A stretch of DNA of 64,000 nucleotides from Metallyticus violacea (Eukaryota > Arthropoda > Insecta > Mantodea > Metallyticidae): assembly GCA_030762175.1 (NCBI GenBank), contig CM060840.1, forward strand, positions 41,184,001 to 41,248,000. The letters are read 5' to 3'. Both the position numbers and the translations under genes were made by a program. This document shows positions 24,139-37,500 of this stretch, piece by piece. Below the pieces are notes generated by a model. The model had not been told where the DNA came from. It made no database searches and saw nothing but the letters and a program-made list of their open reading frames with translations. The number at the start of each line of letters is the position of its first letter. Position 1 is the stretch's first letter.

Positions 24139-25084
24139 ATTGTTATCTGCTCACACATTATTTCAAATAAGATCTTGGCAGTGTTCGTCATTATTATTAT
24201 CTCTTTTTTGTTCAACGTGAGGCCAACAAAATGTATACAGTAAAATTGTTCACCTTCTGCGGCATATTTTACGCCAAATTTATTTTCCCAATTTAATTTC
24301 CGTAACACATTTACCAGCACTCTTGTGAATGGTTTAGGTGAAATCAAATCTCCTTATTTAATTGTTTTTTCCGAGTATCTTCCTTGACAAAATTCTTGCT
24401 ACTCTTCCCAGTCTTTTTCCTTCATTCTATTTCTTCCTCTCCTTCATGGTTGTATTAATTTCTCAAAAATTTCTCCTCTCTATAATCTCACATCTATTTT
24501 GGTAGTCTGTCATCCTCCATTCTTCTAACAATCTCAAAGGATTTGATTTCTCTTGATATTATCCACGATGAGTTTAATAGGTCATTCCTCTATCAACTCC
24601 GCTGTTTCGTTCTATCAGATTTGGAACTATTGCAGACCATCTGGGGAAATATTTATAGCGAATGCCAATTTTTTGCTTAATTTTTAATTAAATATCTTCA
24701 ATATCTATGAAAATGCAGTGACTTGAATTTGCCAAAAAGTGTTTAAATTGGTTAAACCAAAATAATATTTTCGGAGGAAAAAATTAATTTTCATAAGCAT
24801 TATATTCGTCCCAGAAGTCTATCGCCCAGACAGCAACACTTTCTGCAAACAGTTGATACGGGGTAGTATCACAGGCAAATGAGTTAATAAATTTAAGATT
24901 TTAAGTAGTATAATTAATGCAGACATTTATATAAACGTGATTAAAACTCTTTAAAGACATATTTCAACAAAACACATACGTGCCGTTTTGAACAAAATTC
25001 TATGCTTTGTAAAATGTAAAATTATAATAACCGGGTAAAATGAAGGCGGTCTGTAAAGCTCTCGGCCTAACAATGAAGGAATGA
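24139..25084. other. AT-rich stretch without recognised genes
   Basis: A T/C-rich segment at about 24360-24540 and otherwise AT-rich sequence. No motif-bearing frame. Confidence 0.45.
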
Positions 25085-25880
25085 ATTTATAACTTAAACA
25101 TTATGTTTATTTTTCAATAAAATCTCTTTTAAAGGTAACACGTTTATTGCAGCGATGTTCCAATTCGTTATCTCTTCACTGAAGCAATTGTTCTGGAAAT
25201 TCTGGAAAATACTTCTATTCTCTACAGCTGCAATCGCCTCTGGATTTGATGAAAAACGAGCTTTGAAAGTGGGAGAGAGCCAAATCTGGCGAATGTTTGT
25301 TCCAACAATTTAAACTTAAAATCTCTCAATTTTCCCATCTCTTTTGTGAACAGGTGTATTGTCTTGATAAAGAATATTTCTATTCTGGAAACGGCTATTT
25401 TTCCCAAGATTTTTTTCAGCTAATTGGTTTAAAGGTTGGAATAATGTTCTCCGGCTATTGTTTACTCCTGTTATTGTCTACTTTGGAGCAGAAAAACCGG
25501 AAACGCCTCGTGTTCACTGTTTCGACAGTTTCATCCTGGTGTGCAATGGTGAATCCAAGTCATTTATAGTTATAAGTCGCAGCACAAAATCAGTCCCGTT
25601 GCTGATAAAACGACCCAAACACTGTTGTGGTACTTTCATGCAAATGCATTTTGATCTGCTGTTAGCAAGCGGGACTGCCATTTTAACTGCAGTTTTTCAT
25701 AAAAAATATAATACGTTTGCTTCTCTGAATTGCGTATAGCCTGAGCGGTTTCACACCGGTCGTCATGTATTTGTTCAATCAATTCTGCTAGTGTTTCACT
25801 TTTTATACTTCACGTGTATCATCTTCAAGGATGCTAAGTTTAAATTCACCAGCCCATGTTTTAATCGTTGGAAATGAAGG
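25085..25880 (-). pseudogene. mariner-like transposase relic (reverse strand)
   Basis: On the minus strand, fragments in several frames follow the order of a mariner transposase. GFTIAHQDETVETVNTRR comes near 25545, then ILYQDNTPVHK near 25375 (the ILHQDNAPAHK second catalytic Asp block), then after a frameshift YSPDLALSHFQSS near 25290 (normally YSPDLAPSDFHLF; the catalytic Asp is lost here), and RCNKRVTFKRDFIEK near 25140 at the C-terminus. Stops and frameshifts are numerous. The N-terminal region is not recognisable and no TIR pair was established. Confidence 0.7.
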
Positions 25881-28800
25881 AAAATAACGTCCTTAAACTT
25901 TTAAAAAATAGCATCTTTTTTGTGTTTAAACATCTTTTATAATGAACTTTATTATTTATTACTCAATGCTCCCTTTTATCCACTTTCTTTCTTTCTTTCT
26001 TTCTTTTTCTTTTTTTTTTCTTTTTTTTTTTTTTTTTGAATATTCAAAATTATCTGCTATAGAAAGCTGGATTGAGTAAACTATAAATTTGAAATAGAAG
26101 TAACCATTTGTTATTTCATTAAAATGCTTAAGAAATATTTATAATAATCTTGTCAATTTCGTGGCCCAGATTTAAACCCGATTCAGGACTGTAGGATTAT
26201 TATGAGCAACAAAATAGGTGAAAGGAAATACGTAAATCAACTATAAAAAGTGATTAATCCTGTGTGAACTATGAAAATGAACCTGGTTATGCAATAAAAA
26301 AAACTATAAAAATGATACCTGGCATGCACAAGGATGCACTAAAGATAGGTAGAGTTCAAATTAAAGATTAGAATAGAACTAAAGTTTCATTAACATTCAT
26401 AATTATTGCTGAAATAATGCTGAAGTTGTGGCATAATTACCGCCATTATAGCTATGTTACTAAGCTCAATAAGTTTTAAACCATTAATTTTATTAAAAAA
26501 AAATCTCAGTGATTGAAGGTACAAAATTAATATCTTTCACAATGTTAGCAGATTCACAGAACACAACTTTAGTACAATTTTTGTAGCCAACACCTTATAT
26601 TCTTCATCTTGCCTTTCTTATTCTCTATATTAATTTTCTCATGTTTACTATTATTTACCAATTTAATTCATGAATATTTGGCTTAATCATATTCTATAAT
26701 TGTTTCTCCCTCTTCATTTAATAATATAACTTGCATTTTCAGTAAATGACATTTAATTTATTTGAATTATATTCCTCCAGCAATTTTCTAGCTACATATT
26801 CAATCCTCTGTCTTTATTTTGGCAAATTTGTATAGACACATTAAAAAGCAAGCACATTCCAGAGTATTTGTATAACGAAGAATCGGTTCAACTATAACTT
26901 AAACTTGTTTTCATTGAAGGAAAAAGGAACGATCAAACACAGATGATAATGATGTGTTCTCGCACATCCAGTCACTGCTTTCAAAGTAAATGCCAAGCAC
27001 CACAGTTGCTTCCATTTTTGGAAAAAAGTAGCTGAACACCGGCGTTGTTTGCATTAATGAACTCTTTACTGCTTTATCCCCAGGAAGAATGGCAATCCTG
27101 ATTATAGAGCAGTATATTGCAACGCTAAATGAATACCGCTGCATGTAATTCTGCTAGGTTTTTCGCTGGCAGCCGTTTCTCTTTGTATGAAAGGTAATTA
27201 GCAACATTGGATGACTCACAATCAGAATCTACTCTGTATTTCATTTAATCCTCCCAGAGAGATATCACTTCAATAGATGATAAATGCGTAGAACCAGAGA
27301 TAAAGCTGGAAACACTTTTTTTTTTTAATTCCAGTAATGCATATCATTTCGTTCCAGAGTAGTAATAAAAACAATAAAAGCACTTTTTGCACCATCATAA
27401 ATTATAATAAATAATTAGTCAGACATTATCATAAAATATTTAGAGTGCAATCAGAATATATATATATTCTGAAAACTAATGTTTTCTGAATATTTTTCTA
27501 GTTTTCTTTAGCTTATAAACATGCAGAAAGAAAAATAAAACACTGCAAACTCTGAAATCGTGTATCTTTCCAAAAACAAAGAAAACCTGCTTTAGAATAT
27601 CTACAAAATCAAAATTAAATTCCTTCAATCAATATACATTGCACTATATTTTCGTTGCATTTTGTTAAAAATGTATATAATTCAACACATAACATGTAAT
27701 GTAATTGATTGTATTTAAAATTGGATTAAATTTTATACATGTTTTTTTAATAACTTATTTGTCTTCAGGTTAGAAAAATAGAAGCGGTAGTTTTAGCCTA
27801 GACTTATAAAATTACATTAGAAATGGTAAAAATTTGCAGAAAATTCTTGATAAAAATATTGTTAAAATATTACAACGGTAGTTTTAGGTATTTACTTAAA
27901 AAATAAATAGTTTATGAGTTTATTTTAGAACACAATTATTTTAAAACATAATAAGAGAAAAGATTTGAGGATTAAATATACTGATAATTTCAACGCCAAT
28001 ATAATATTCGGTGTTAGTAATTCTGTTGAAAATCTTTACAAGAGAATTTTATGATTTTGGTAAGCTGTGAGTATTTTATATAGTGGTTACTTTTGAATTT
28101 GTTGTTAATATAACGTAAATGTCTTTAGTTTTATACAGAAAATACTTGGGCTAGCATAGTAGCATAGATCTACAATTTGACTTCAATGTTGTAGGTTAAC
28201 TGACAAAAGGCATTTCCTTTTTTTAGCAATGTAACACCCTGTTTTAGCCTTTAACTTTTTGGGAGAGCCCATCACGTACGTAAGTGTGAACAGACTTTCG
28301 AAATCCCTAGAATATGAGCGAACAGCCTCTCAGCGAGAATGACTTTCGACTTTGCCACGAACCTAACCATTTGTATGCTAAAAGCATGGAGGCATCCAGG
28401 AAACCTATTTCTACTGAACTTATCCTGAGCCGAAGGAAACCACAGTGCGGCTGTTTCTGAAGTTAACAAGATCGGTGTTATCAAATATCCACGTTTGTAA
28501 TAAGCAATTTTTCTAGCAGAACAAGAACAAGGAAATTCTGACACCTACTGCACATAATATTAGACTCAGGTTCAATCATACGAAAACCACACAACTTGCA
28601 TAAAAAGTTAGTTTTTCTTTCTAGCCAGGGGTAACATTTAGTATGTTTCCATAAGATACAAGCATACTACCAACCATGTTCATCCACGCAAACTTATTTT
28701 TTAAAACAAACACATGCAGCCTTGGTTCCTTGTCTTTTTTGTCAGCATTGACCATTGTTATCAGCGGTATAATATCAGTGGCTTACTGAGGTGAGTTTTA

Positions 28801-30079
28801 GAAACTATTATGATCACTTTTAGCAGTTTCTAAGCACTAAAACCAGAATACAGTGAAATGAAACTATGCTGATTCTAGACTGTAGACAAGTGGAAAATTA
28901 TTACTAACTCAAACAAACATAGGTTTCAGATTAGTGCCCCAAACGAGCATAAAAATAATCACATAACTAAAAGTAGAGACCTTAAATCTGTCTTGTACAG
29001 TGATAGTTGTCTCAAAGGCAGCACTCTCACGTCAAAGTAGTACCGTTGACTTCTCGCTCGGCCGGAGTATTTCACATAACTTTTTTTTTACAGAAGTTCT
29101 TCTTGAAGAAATATCAGAATATCATTGACTTGTTTTTTTGTGAAAGTGAGAGCAATCAGTCAATATGTTTGTTCTTCCTGTATTCCATAAGGAAGCTAAT
29201 TAAATATGAATGTATTTATGCCTCTATTAAATATTAAATAAAAGTTTATATTAAATATTGTATATACATATTAATAGGGAGTATTAATAATATCAACATT
29301 TTTAAAATATCTAGCACTAATCTGTTCGGGCTTATGTCCTTCATAAATATACGATAAATAGAAAACTACTGCACTTAAAGAAAAATGGTGTTCACATAAT
29401 TACATCTATATATTTTAAATATCTGCACATATAATTTTTAAAGCAATATTAATTTGTAATGCTCCGATTTCACATGGAATCACCCATATAAGAAATGTAA
29501 TTAAAGGAATAGAGAGAGGAATGAGATTAAGCGTAGATTTCGAAATAAGCCTTAAGAGTTAGGTCTGAAATATCGACTGAAGAGCTAAGAGATTTTCAAA
29601 TGTTAGCACAAAGAAAAAGAAAAACGGAAACCTCGGTTAAGCTCTTGAGAGAGTGGATTTAAATCCAATCATGAAAATAAGCCTAACACTATTGACACTT
29701 AAGTGAGCTACAGGATTCAATCGACAGATGTGGTTGAAAATTAGACCAAGGATTGTAAGTTGTAACCCCTGGCGCCTCCCTCTCCAAGTATTTAACGTGT
29801 CAATCCAAACTTCGGAATTTTATGCATTTATTACGCGAATAGTTTCCTCCGATTTCTTGTGAGGGAAGAATATTCACCCTTGAGTTCCAGAAGCAAACGT
29901 CTTTATCAAAATTAATGTTAGCAGCATTATTGTGGTTTTCTTTGGCATTGTGTTTTAAAACAAATTAAAAAAAAACTGTAAATGGACATACTTAATTTTG
30001 AAATTCTAAAAATAATTTACGTCAAGGTTAAAGTCTTATGTTTGTAGGTGATTAAAAGTACTTGAGTTTAGCCACTTCA
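25881..30079. other. AT-rich stretch, simple repeats only
   Basis: A (TTTC)n/poly-T tract lies at about 25984-26037. A GC-richer islet occurs at 28260-28560 with a motif-free minus-strand frame (28272-28544). The rest is AT-rich with no family motif on either strand. Confidence 0.45.
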
Positions 30080-30369
30080 AAACCGCCACGGGTGGCCGAC
30101 ATCGTTAAGTCTCGGACTCGTGAGCGGAAGGTCTGGGTTCGAATACCGCCAGGACCGTCCTTCCTGACTGAGGTTTTTTCCAGGTTTTCCTCAGTCCTCA
30201 TAAATGGCAAATGCCGGGGAGGTACCCTAAAACTTAGGCCTGGAACGATTCTTTCCTTAAAAATAAATCCTTTCCCAATATTTCATGTCATGTATCATCA
30301 GTGTCCATCGCCTGTGGTGCCTCTGTAGCAAAAACGGGCGTTAAACACTATTCATTCATTCATTCATTT
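30080..30369 (+). mobile_element. tRNA-derived SINE, family A, copy 4 (best preserved)
   Basis: The head is 'aaccgccacgggtggccgac' with A-box-like sequence. A clear B box 'gggttcgaataccgcc' lies at 30136-30151. The body carries 'aggaccgtccttcctgac', 'cctcagtcctcataaatg' and 'ggtaccctaaaacttagg', then 'gggcgttaaacacta' and an (ATTC)n tail at 30349-30369. It serves as the reference copy for the family in this window. Confidence 0.9.
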
Positions 30370-30806
30370 AGCCACTTCTCATTGCCAAAAAAAGAAGAAG
30401 AAATGAAAAAACTCAAGATACTAACTGGCTTCTAGATAATACTAGAAACATTTCCAGGAAAACATTTTCCTTAATCTTCTTTTTGAGTGCATTATACAAA
30501 AATAGCATATATTAACTTATAATAACCACATTCTTCTACCAGAATTATTTGCCACAAGGTGAATTAACGTGTATTATGTCTAATACAATAAAAATTCATT
30601 GTTAAAAGAGATAGAATAATCACGTAAGCGTTTCGTCTAGTTTTTAAAATAATAACTGTTGCACATATTCAGTTACAAATGTCTTTCTGGGAGGATTGAT
30701 TATGTTGTTGAATAGCAGGAGTTCAGATTTGTAATATTCCCAAAACAGTACAGTATCGTAGCATTCAGTTATTAGGAATTGGAATCAAGGTCATAGTGTT
30801 AACTAA

Positions 30807-30845
<39 letters not shown>

Positions 30846-31077
30846 TCTATATATATTCATTACCCACGTACTAGTTATTGCTATTATTTCGTTACCTGGC
30901 CGCGCCTTAAGGGTTTGAACAGGAGAGGATATGGCTGAAAGCTTACATTTCCGCTTAGCTCTAAAGATCAATTATGTAATTTGTTGCAGATTAGTTGGCT
31001 TTTGGAAGCAAAACTTTGACTTTACGTGTGCTAGGGGGGTGACTACGAAGGGGTATTTCGTTAAAAAATTATGATAG
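30370..31077. other. AT-rich stretch with an AAT microsatellite
   Basis: An (ATA)n tract lies at about 30806-30844. No coding signal. Confidence 0.5.
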
Positions 31078-31335
31078 CCTCCTCATTGGTCTAGTAGTTA
31101 GGGTTTGTGGCTATTGGCCATTAGGCCCGGGTTCGATTCCCTATATCTACTTAGGTATGATGGAGAGATGGGTTATTCCATCACGAAAGCGGAGTGATAG
31201 GCGACCTGCGGGGTGCCGGCGTGCTGATCACATGCCTTCCTGCAATTCTGTACTCTATAAATGAAGTCGTAAGACGGAGGTAGAGGAAGCAGAGGTCGTC
31301 GTGGAAGGCCAAGACTCATCCCGGGCTGTGGAGCC
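31078..31335 (+). mobile_element. tRNA-derived SINE, family D
   Basis: It begins with 'cctcctcattggtctagtag', an A-box region like that of tRNA-Asp/Glu. An exact B box 'gggttcgattccc' follows at about 31128-31140, then a GC-rich body to about 31335 unlike the other SINE families here. It is a single copy in this window, so its 3' boundary is uncertain. The minus-strand frame 31255-31518 that overlaps its end shows no motif. Confidence 0.65.
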
Positions 31336-31599
31336 AAATGAGAACATTGTGAAAACGTATACTTTTTTGGGTTTAAATAGTGTTTTTACCAACTTTCGCA
31401 CATATCGGCTAGGGTTATATAGGGAACACACAAAATCAAAAACTATCACTTTATCAACATCATGAACTTTAGGCCTAAGGTCTGTTTCGTGTCCTGATGG
31501 ACCATAAAAAGCATTCAAATTTAGTTACTCTTAGCACCTACAGATGTCAGAAGGATAGGTGGTTAAACTATCGCTTCAGGTGCCATCTATTGTATTACT

Positions 31600-31775
31600 T
31601 GAACGTGAAATGGCCGGTAATTCCGTAACGGACCTATTTTTGCAGGTATGGGGTTCTTTAAAATGCCGTAAATCTGCGGCGCGCGTCCTATGGCTTTAAG
31701 TCCCCCTGGAGATTTCTACGTCCCGAAAAATCTACCGACTTCGGCCCGGTTTGAATTCGCGAATCATGCAACACG
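31600..31775 (-). mobile_element. SINE family C fragment (reverse strand)
   Basis: On the minus strand it contains 'ttcaaaccgggccgaagtcg', 'tttttcgggacgtagaaatc' and 'agatttacggcattttaaag'. These match in order and spacing the copy at 46.3 kb ('ttcaaaaccggcc', 'atattttcgggcgtaaaaatc', 'acatttacggcacgaaaaag' blocks). The tRNA-like 5' head is missing or too diverged. Confidence 0.6.
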
Positions 31776-32706
31776 TGGTGCCGGATGGTATCGAAATTGA
31801 TAAATTCGAAAAAGTAAACAATAAACGCGCATGTACACAATCAGAACGTGACAATGTTCGTTATCGTTAGCAACTATTTCCATTCACAGCATTGCCATGA
31901 AATGTAGCAGGGAGCTAAATTTGAAATTTATAAAAATAAAAATAGGATCTGCACGCCATGCTTCATTTGTTTTACAGTATTAGCACCATCCGTTGAATTT
32001 GGTGAATAAAACGAGTAATAAACTTTGCAAAAAAGAATTGAGCTCCTTTATAAAATTTTGATTTTTTTCGCTTGAAAAGCAAACACATTTATCGCAATTT
32101 ATAATGAAATCAGGTCTGGTTACTGGTATTTAAAATAAAATAAAAATGTATTTTTGAGAAGTAATTAACTTTACACGTTTCTTTTTATTTTTTCTGATTT
32201 AATTACAGAAAATGAACTTTTTCAACCAAAATGTTTTCAACAAAATCACAATATTTCTATTGCAAACCTTTTCGTAACTAACCACATTCAATATTCTCCA
32301 CCCATGGACTCATTGTTAGCTGATGAAACTTTTTATTTTATATCAAAAATATTTATTTGTTTATTTAAGGACGCTCTTTAACATCACAGAAAAATATTTA
32401 TGAAATATATAAAACCATGTACGCATTTTGATGATTATATATTTTTTGTATTATGTTATAGCAAATGTTGAAATGATAAGTGCTTTCTCGCTAGAATAAT
32501 GCAGTATGTCAATCAAAGATCTGTGATTAAAAACCTGCGAATGAAAGAAGTACTCCCTTCTGAGTGTACGTACATATGTATCAGAAATGTGCTGTGCGTT
32601 ATGATTATAAAGTGGAGAAACACAAAATATTTTAACCATTAATCGCGGATTAATAGAAATATTCTTTTTTTATTTTTAGCGTATGTAGAAACCATTACAC
32701 ACAATT

Positions 32707-32788
<82 letters not shown>

Positions 32789-32879
32789 TAATATTTCGTA
32801 TTTTCATATTTTAAAAAATTCAGTTTTCCAATATTAATGTCAGTATGTCAAAGTCATCGCTAAATAAAGTCGGTTCGGT
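31776..32879. other. AT-rich stretch ending in a compound microsatellite
   Basis: No gene seen. A (TA)n tract at about 32711-32750 runs directly into (TG)n at 32751-32788. Confidence 0.5.
32711..32788. repeat. compound (TA)n(TG)n microsatellite
   Basis: About 20 TA dinucleotides continue without a break into about 19 GT/TG dinucleotides. Confidence 0.95.
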
Positions 32880-33290
32880 CCCAAAGTAATGTTGCGTGTC
32901 TGGTGGAGTTTTGAAAGTATGATTGAGTAGGAATTTGTTCCAAACTGTCTCAATTCGTTTTATATTTTCAACAACTGGAACGCGTTATTAAGTTTTGAGA
33001 CAGATACCCAGAATCAGTTAATCGAAAGAGAAATGTCTTGCAGCAGAATAATGAGACTGCTACCATACCCAGCATATAGCCCTGATTTTGCACCTTCAGA
33101 TTACATTATCTGTTTCTATTCATATAAGCTCATTACCTACATGAAAGAAATTTCGAAAACATGGGAGTATATATCATTGAATTCTTTGTCTCAAAATCCA
33201 GAAATTGGTACTGTCGCGGGAGCAAACTTTGCTGAAAAGTGACTCAAATCTAATGACCTTTACTTTCAAGGTTAGTTTATATTCTTGTTG
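32880..33290 (+). pseudogene. mariner transposase relic (mariner clade, C-terminal half)
   Basis: It starts with KVMLRVWWSFESMIE at about 32884, matching the KVMLCIWWD motif after the first catalytic Asp. FNNWNALLSFETDTQNQLIE and MRLLPYPAYSPDFAPSDY (about 33050-33103) follow, the latter retaining the PSD catalytic Asp of the D,D34D triad. LKSNDLYFQ near 33245-33270 corresponds to the family C-terminus. A frameshift and stops break the frame, and the second Asp block (HDNARPH) is not recognisable. The N-terminal half and TIRs were not found. Confidence 0.8.
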
Positions 33291-34543
33291 GAATACATTT
33301 CAAATAAGTGTTTGCTTAAAAACCAACATTACTTATAAGGCAGGAGCTATGCCATCTATCATCCCTCGGTAGCTGTAATTGGGATAACTACCAAGTCTTC
33401 CAGGCATCCCAACCCAAAATTATGCTACACTCTTGTCCGGCTTGAGGAACATTACACAAAAATACAATATTTTTATGGGCCATCCGTGAGAAGAAAGTCA
33501 AGTAAATAAATACTTATAAAAACAAATATTTCACTTATTAAAGAAATATACTATTGCCTTTTACTACTACTAATATGCTTATCGAGGACATTTCCTTCTT
33601 TAATTTTCATTATTGAAATGTAATTTTTCAAAAATTCTTTTATATTCTTGCTATTTTGTTACTGATACGTGTTTTAACTCTTCTGTAATACCTTTTTATC
33701 TAATTATATTTTTCTTTAGAAAAAAATATTATTCTCTCTTCTTACATTCTTTAGTTCTCTCTCTCTTCCTTACAGAGTTCATATATATAACACCATTATT
33801 TTATACAGCAGCTTTTAAAAGTACAGTTTTTATTAACATAATTATATACTTATATATTTGTTATTTTTGCAACGCAAATGCACAGTATTCTAAGCACAAG
33901 CTCCTGTTTGTTGGCCTAATTGTTATTTGATTGATTCAGCCATTTGTACACGGAGTTTCGACTTTTGTAAAAGTACCCGCATTTCACAAACAGTGTTGCT
34001 TTGCTCCTACCGCACGAACTGTTTTGGAGCTATTTTTAACTGTGTTTAATAATCAATATTAGTTTCATTTGCGTTACCTCTTTTTCCATTCGTTGCAGGT
34101 ATCTGTAATTGGACATACATTTTTAAATTGATAATACGATTTAGATTCTTTCTCTTTACTATGGAAAAATGGTTCAAGAATGAAATGCATTGTATGCACT
34201 GCAGAACATTTTAATGTTTGTTGGGCACTTAGGTTTTCCTTTCATTGACTTTGAATTTTAAAATTTGCTATTTAACAGATATATTACACATATACAACAA
34301 TAACAAAAAGAACCAGATGTTAAAACATAGCTTAATTTACTTAGTAGGTAGCCTGTACATGAGCATTCGTTACTTCTTCTTATAAAGCTAGAACATCTTA
34401 TTTCTGTGTTCACTTGTTTATAATTCGTTTTTAAATTGGACATATGTGTGCATAAGCATAATTATATAATTTCAAGAGTTACTTTGATTATATACGAAAC
34501 AAAAACATATCTATATTAATTTTTCCCAATATAATTACTGTTT

Positions 34544-34590
<47 letters not shown>

Positions 34591-37500
34591 TCTAAAAGAA
34601 TGAACCCTACAATAATAAATAAATGCTATGATTATAGGTTTAAAACATTAAAAAACTAAATTAAACATTGAACAAGTTTTAGATTCTTAAAAATACCAGC
34701 ATTAAACTATAAGCCCTGTTTCAAAAAACACTAACTTAGAAAAAATTGTATCAAAGTTCGTGTGAAAGATAATGCCTAAGTCGAATTTCTAGCCAGTATC
34801 TCTTACGGCCAAATTTTAGGAAATCAAATAAATAATGAACAACTGTTGATAATGGATGTTCACAGAGATTGGAAGAATCTCGAGGTGTCTATTTAGAAGC
34901 GTAAAAATACTACTTGAATTTTCCATTATGTCACATGCTGTCTTAATATAGAGAAAGCTTTATAATTAGTCAAAGGTAATCTGTCGGTAGCTATTGAAAA
35001 AAAAAAATCGCTTATTGTTAGTCAAATGAATACTAATCTGACCAAGTATTCTAGCATGTCCGCATTAAATTTGTATACATCTTCATCCCCGTTAAAGAAG
35101 CACTAATTTTGTTATTTTGGATACAACACTATGCCTTAGCTTTATGTATTTCGGATAGTAATAGGCTCTTCTTATACATATGCCTGAGTTTGTGTGTATG
35201 GTGTGTTTCCGGGCTATAGTTATAAATCTTGTCCGCTCATGCGGTGTACGTTTTGGCTAAAGCATACCGTTCCATCTCAGATTCCTAAAGTGTACACAAT
35301 CTTTCCTTATTAAATAGAAAATGCTGGAAATATCAACCTCTTATGACTAGTTAGGCAATGTATCGGGGAAAAAGCACTGTAATTGGTACCGTAACGTTTC
35401 TGTTTTCATTATTAATATATTTCTTTAATTCTAAAATCCCAATTATATGCTAATTTCAGGTGTGAGTTTGTTGACAAACTTTCAAGTTATGCGCTAATTT
35501 AGCTTAGCCTTTCCTCTCTAAAAACCGTACTTTTTTTGTTTTGTCTCGGACTAGTAATTTCAAAACTGTACACAATAACGTAAATTGCAGTTCTGAAACA
35601 GTTTATTCTTTTATAAATAATGTTTACGCACAAAAACGAGCAGCTCTATAGTCAACTGTCTAACCACCTTCGCAAATGGATTCATACTGCCGTGAGACCG
35701 GCAGAGAAGCAACGTTATAAGACATGGTTAAGGAGGCAGGAGTAAGCTCAGTTTAAGTACCTTCATGCTTAAAGTGTCGTTAGTAAATCACAAAACATTC
35801 TCTACATACAATGGGTACAATCCCCTTTGTTCATCAACTTTCTAATATTTGATTGGAACCTTAAGCCCAGCTCCCATCTATACAAAAGTAATATAATTAA
35901 AACCCTGTTGCTTAAAGTTCTAGATATCTGCTCCACATTTAATCTGTTCTATAAAAGTTAGCAATAAAAATATTTGAATGTATTTCTGAAGTAAAAGTTA
36001 ACCTTTCGATGTTTGTTTGTTGCGATATTCAAATTTCTCCCTTAGACGTCTCTTTTTTTTTGTCATATGGTTAATTTAGTGTCCGTAGGTACCACGAAAT
36101 ATCGAGACAACCTGTGCTAGTTAGATATCCATTAATTTTTCTCTGCTCAAACTGGGCACATAAGTAAGAATTATTAAAATACCAATTACCGAGACCAGCG
36201 CGTTACAATCCTGTAATTTTTCCAAATTAGTATTTGCAATGAAACATAGCCTTTCTTGTTTTTATAAGGTTCTGCATTTTCTGAACCAGGGTGCTGCATG
36301 TGCATTATTGTCATCAACACAAAGAAAAACTACTTTGTTGAAAAAATCATCTTTCGAGTTTGTCATGTCTCAGTTATTTTGTGGAATTTTTATGCAATCT
36401 TCCTCAAAAATGCACTGAAACAAGTATCTTGTCTAATAGTTCTACATCCAGCAGATTTATACCCATTAAAATTGTCATCAATTACAATTTGAAAACTACC
36501 AGCAGCGTAAAACCTTAAACAAAGTAACAGATGGTTTAAACCTGAGATAGATATGTTTCTATTTGGTTCTAAATTTGCTCCTATTTTATCTAGAAATCAC
36601 TATTTCTTAATATAATTTAAATATTTAAAACTAATCATCATTAAGGGGTTATTTCTTGTACGAAATACACACCGTGATCCCTGTACAGGCGCAATGTTTC
36701 GTCATCATAGGATAATAATGACTTCATTCTATAATGAGCAAGAAGCTTTTAATAAAAACCATTGCAAATGTAAAATATTAAAGATTCAGAACTGGAAAGT
36801 GGCAAGTTTTTTAGGCTTTTCATATAAATATTGACACTCACTGAGAAAATACGCACCAAATAACCGTAACAATTTCAAAATGGTATTATTTCCTTCATTT
36901 AATATTAACATTTTACCACACGTGCGTTAGAGGTTTGCCATTTTATAGTTAACTAAGCTTATGACAGAGCTACCTAGTGATATTTCAATGCGATAAAGTT
37001 GTTGAATAGATTCTGACATTTCAGAATCCGAGCTTAGGCATGCTTCAGGCCTCCTACTTACTCTTCCATATCGCAGATATTCTGTACAAGCAAGCTTTCT
37101 TATAGGTAGACCTGTGTTGCTTACAGAAAAATTTATCTTCATTTAAAGTTGGACTCTTCAGAAAGCATGAAAGAACGATAAGCAAAAGTAAAGTCGAAGT
37201 GAGAAAGTGTAGGGTTCAATTGCTGGTATACTTGGTACGCTAAACAAAGTATATATTCATATTGTGTTAAATTTCCTGATTAATTTTTTACTAATGATCT
37301 AATAAATGCATGTTAAAGATCACACCAGAAAGATTGTAATTAAAAAATAATAGACTAAAAACTGATACTCTCATGCAGCTCCAAAGAATAATTTTAAATC
37401 ACAAAATGAGTTATTAATTAACCATTTATGCATTTAATTTTTAAATCATATACTGAAACACTGTGGTCACTAGAGAGAAGTTTATTAAATAAACTAATTC

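Noticed and set aside
33613..33930. 105-codon hydrophobic frame as a membrane protein
   Set aside because: T-rich DNA routinely gives Phe/Leu/Ile-rich frames; there is no motif or context.
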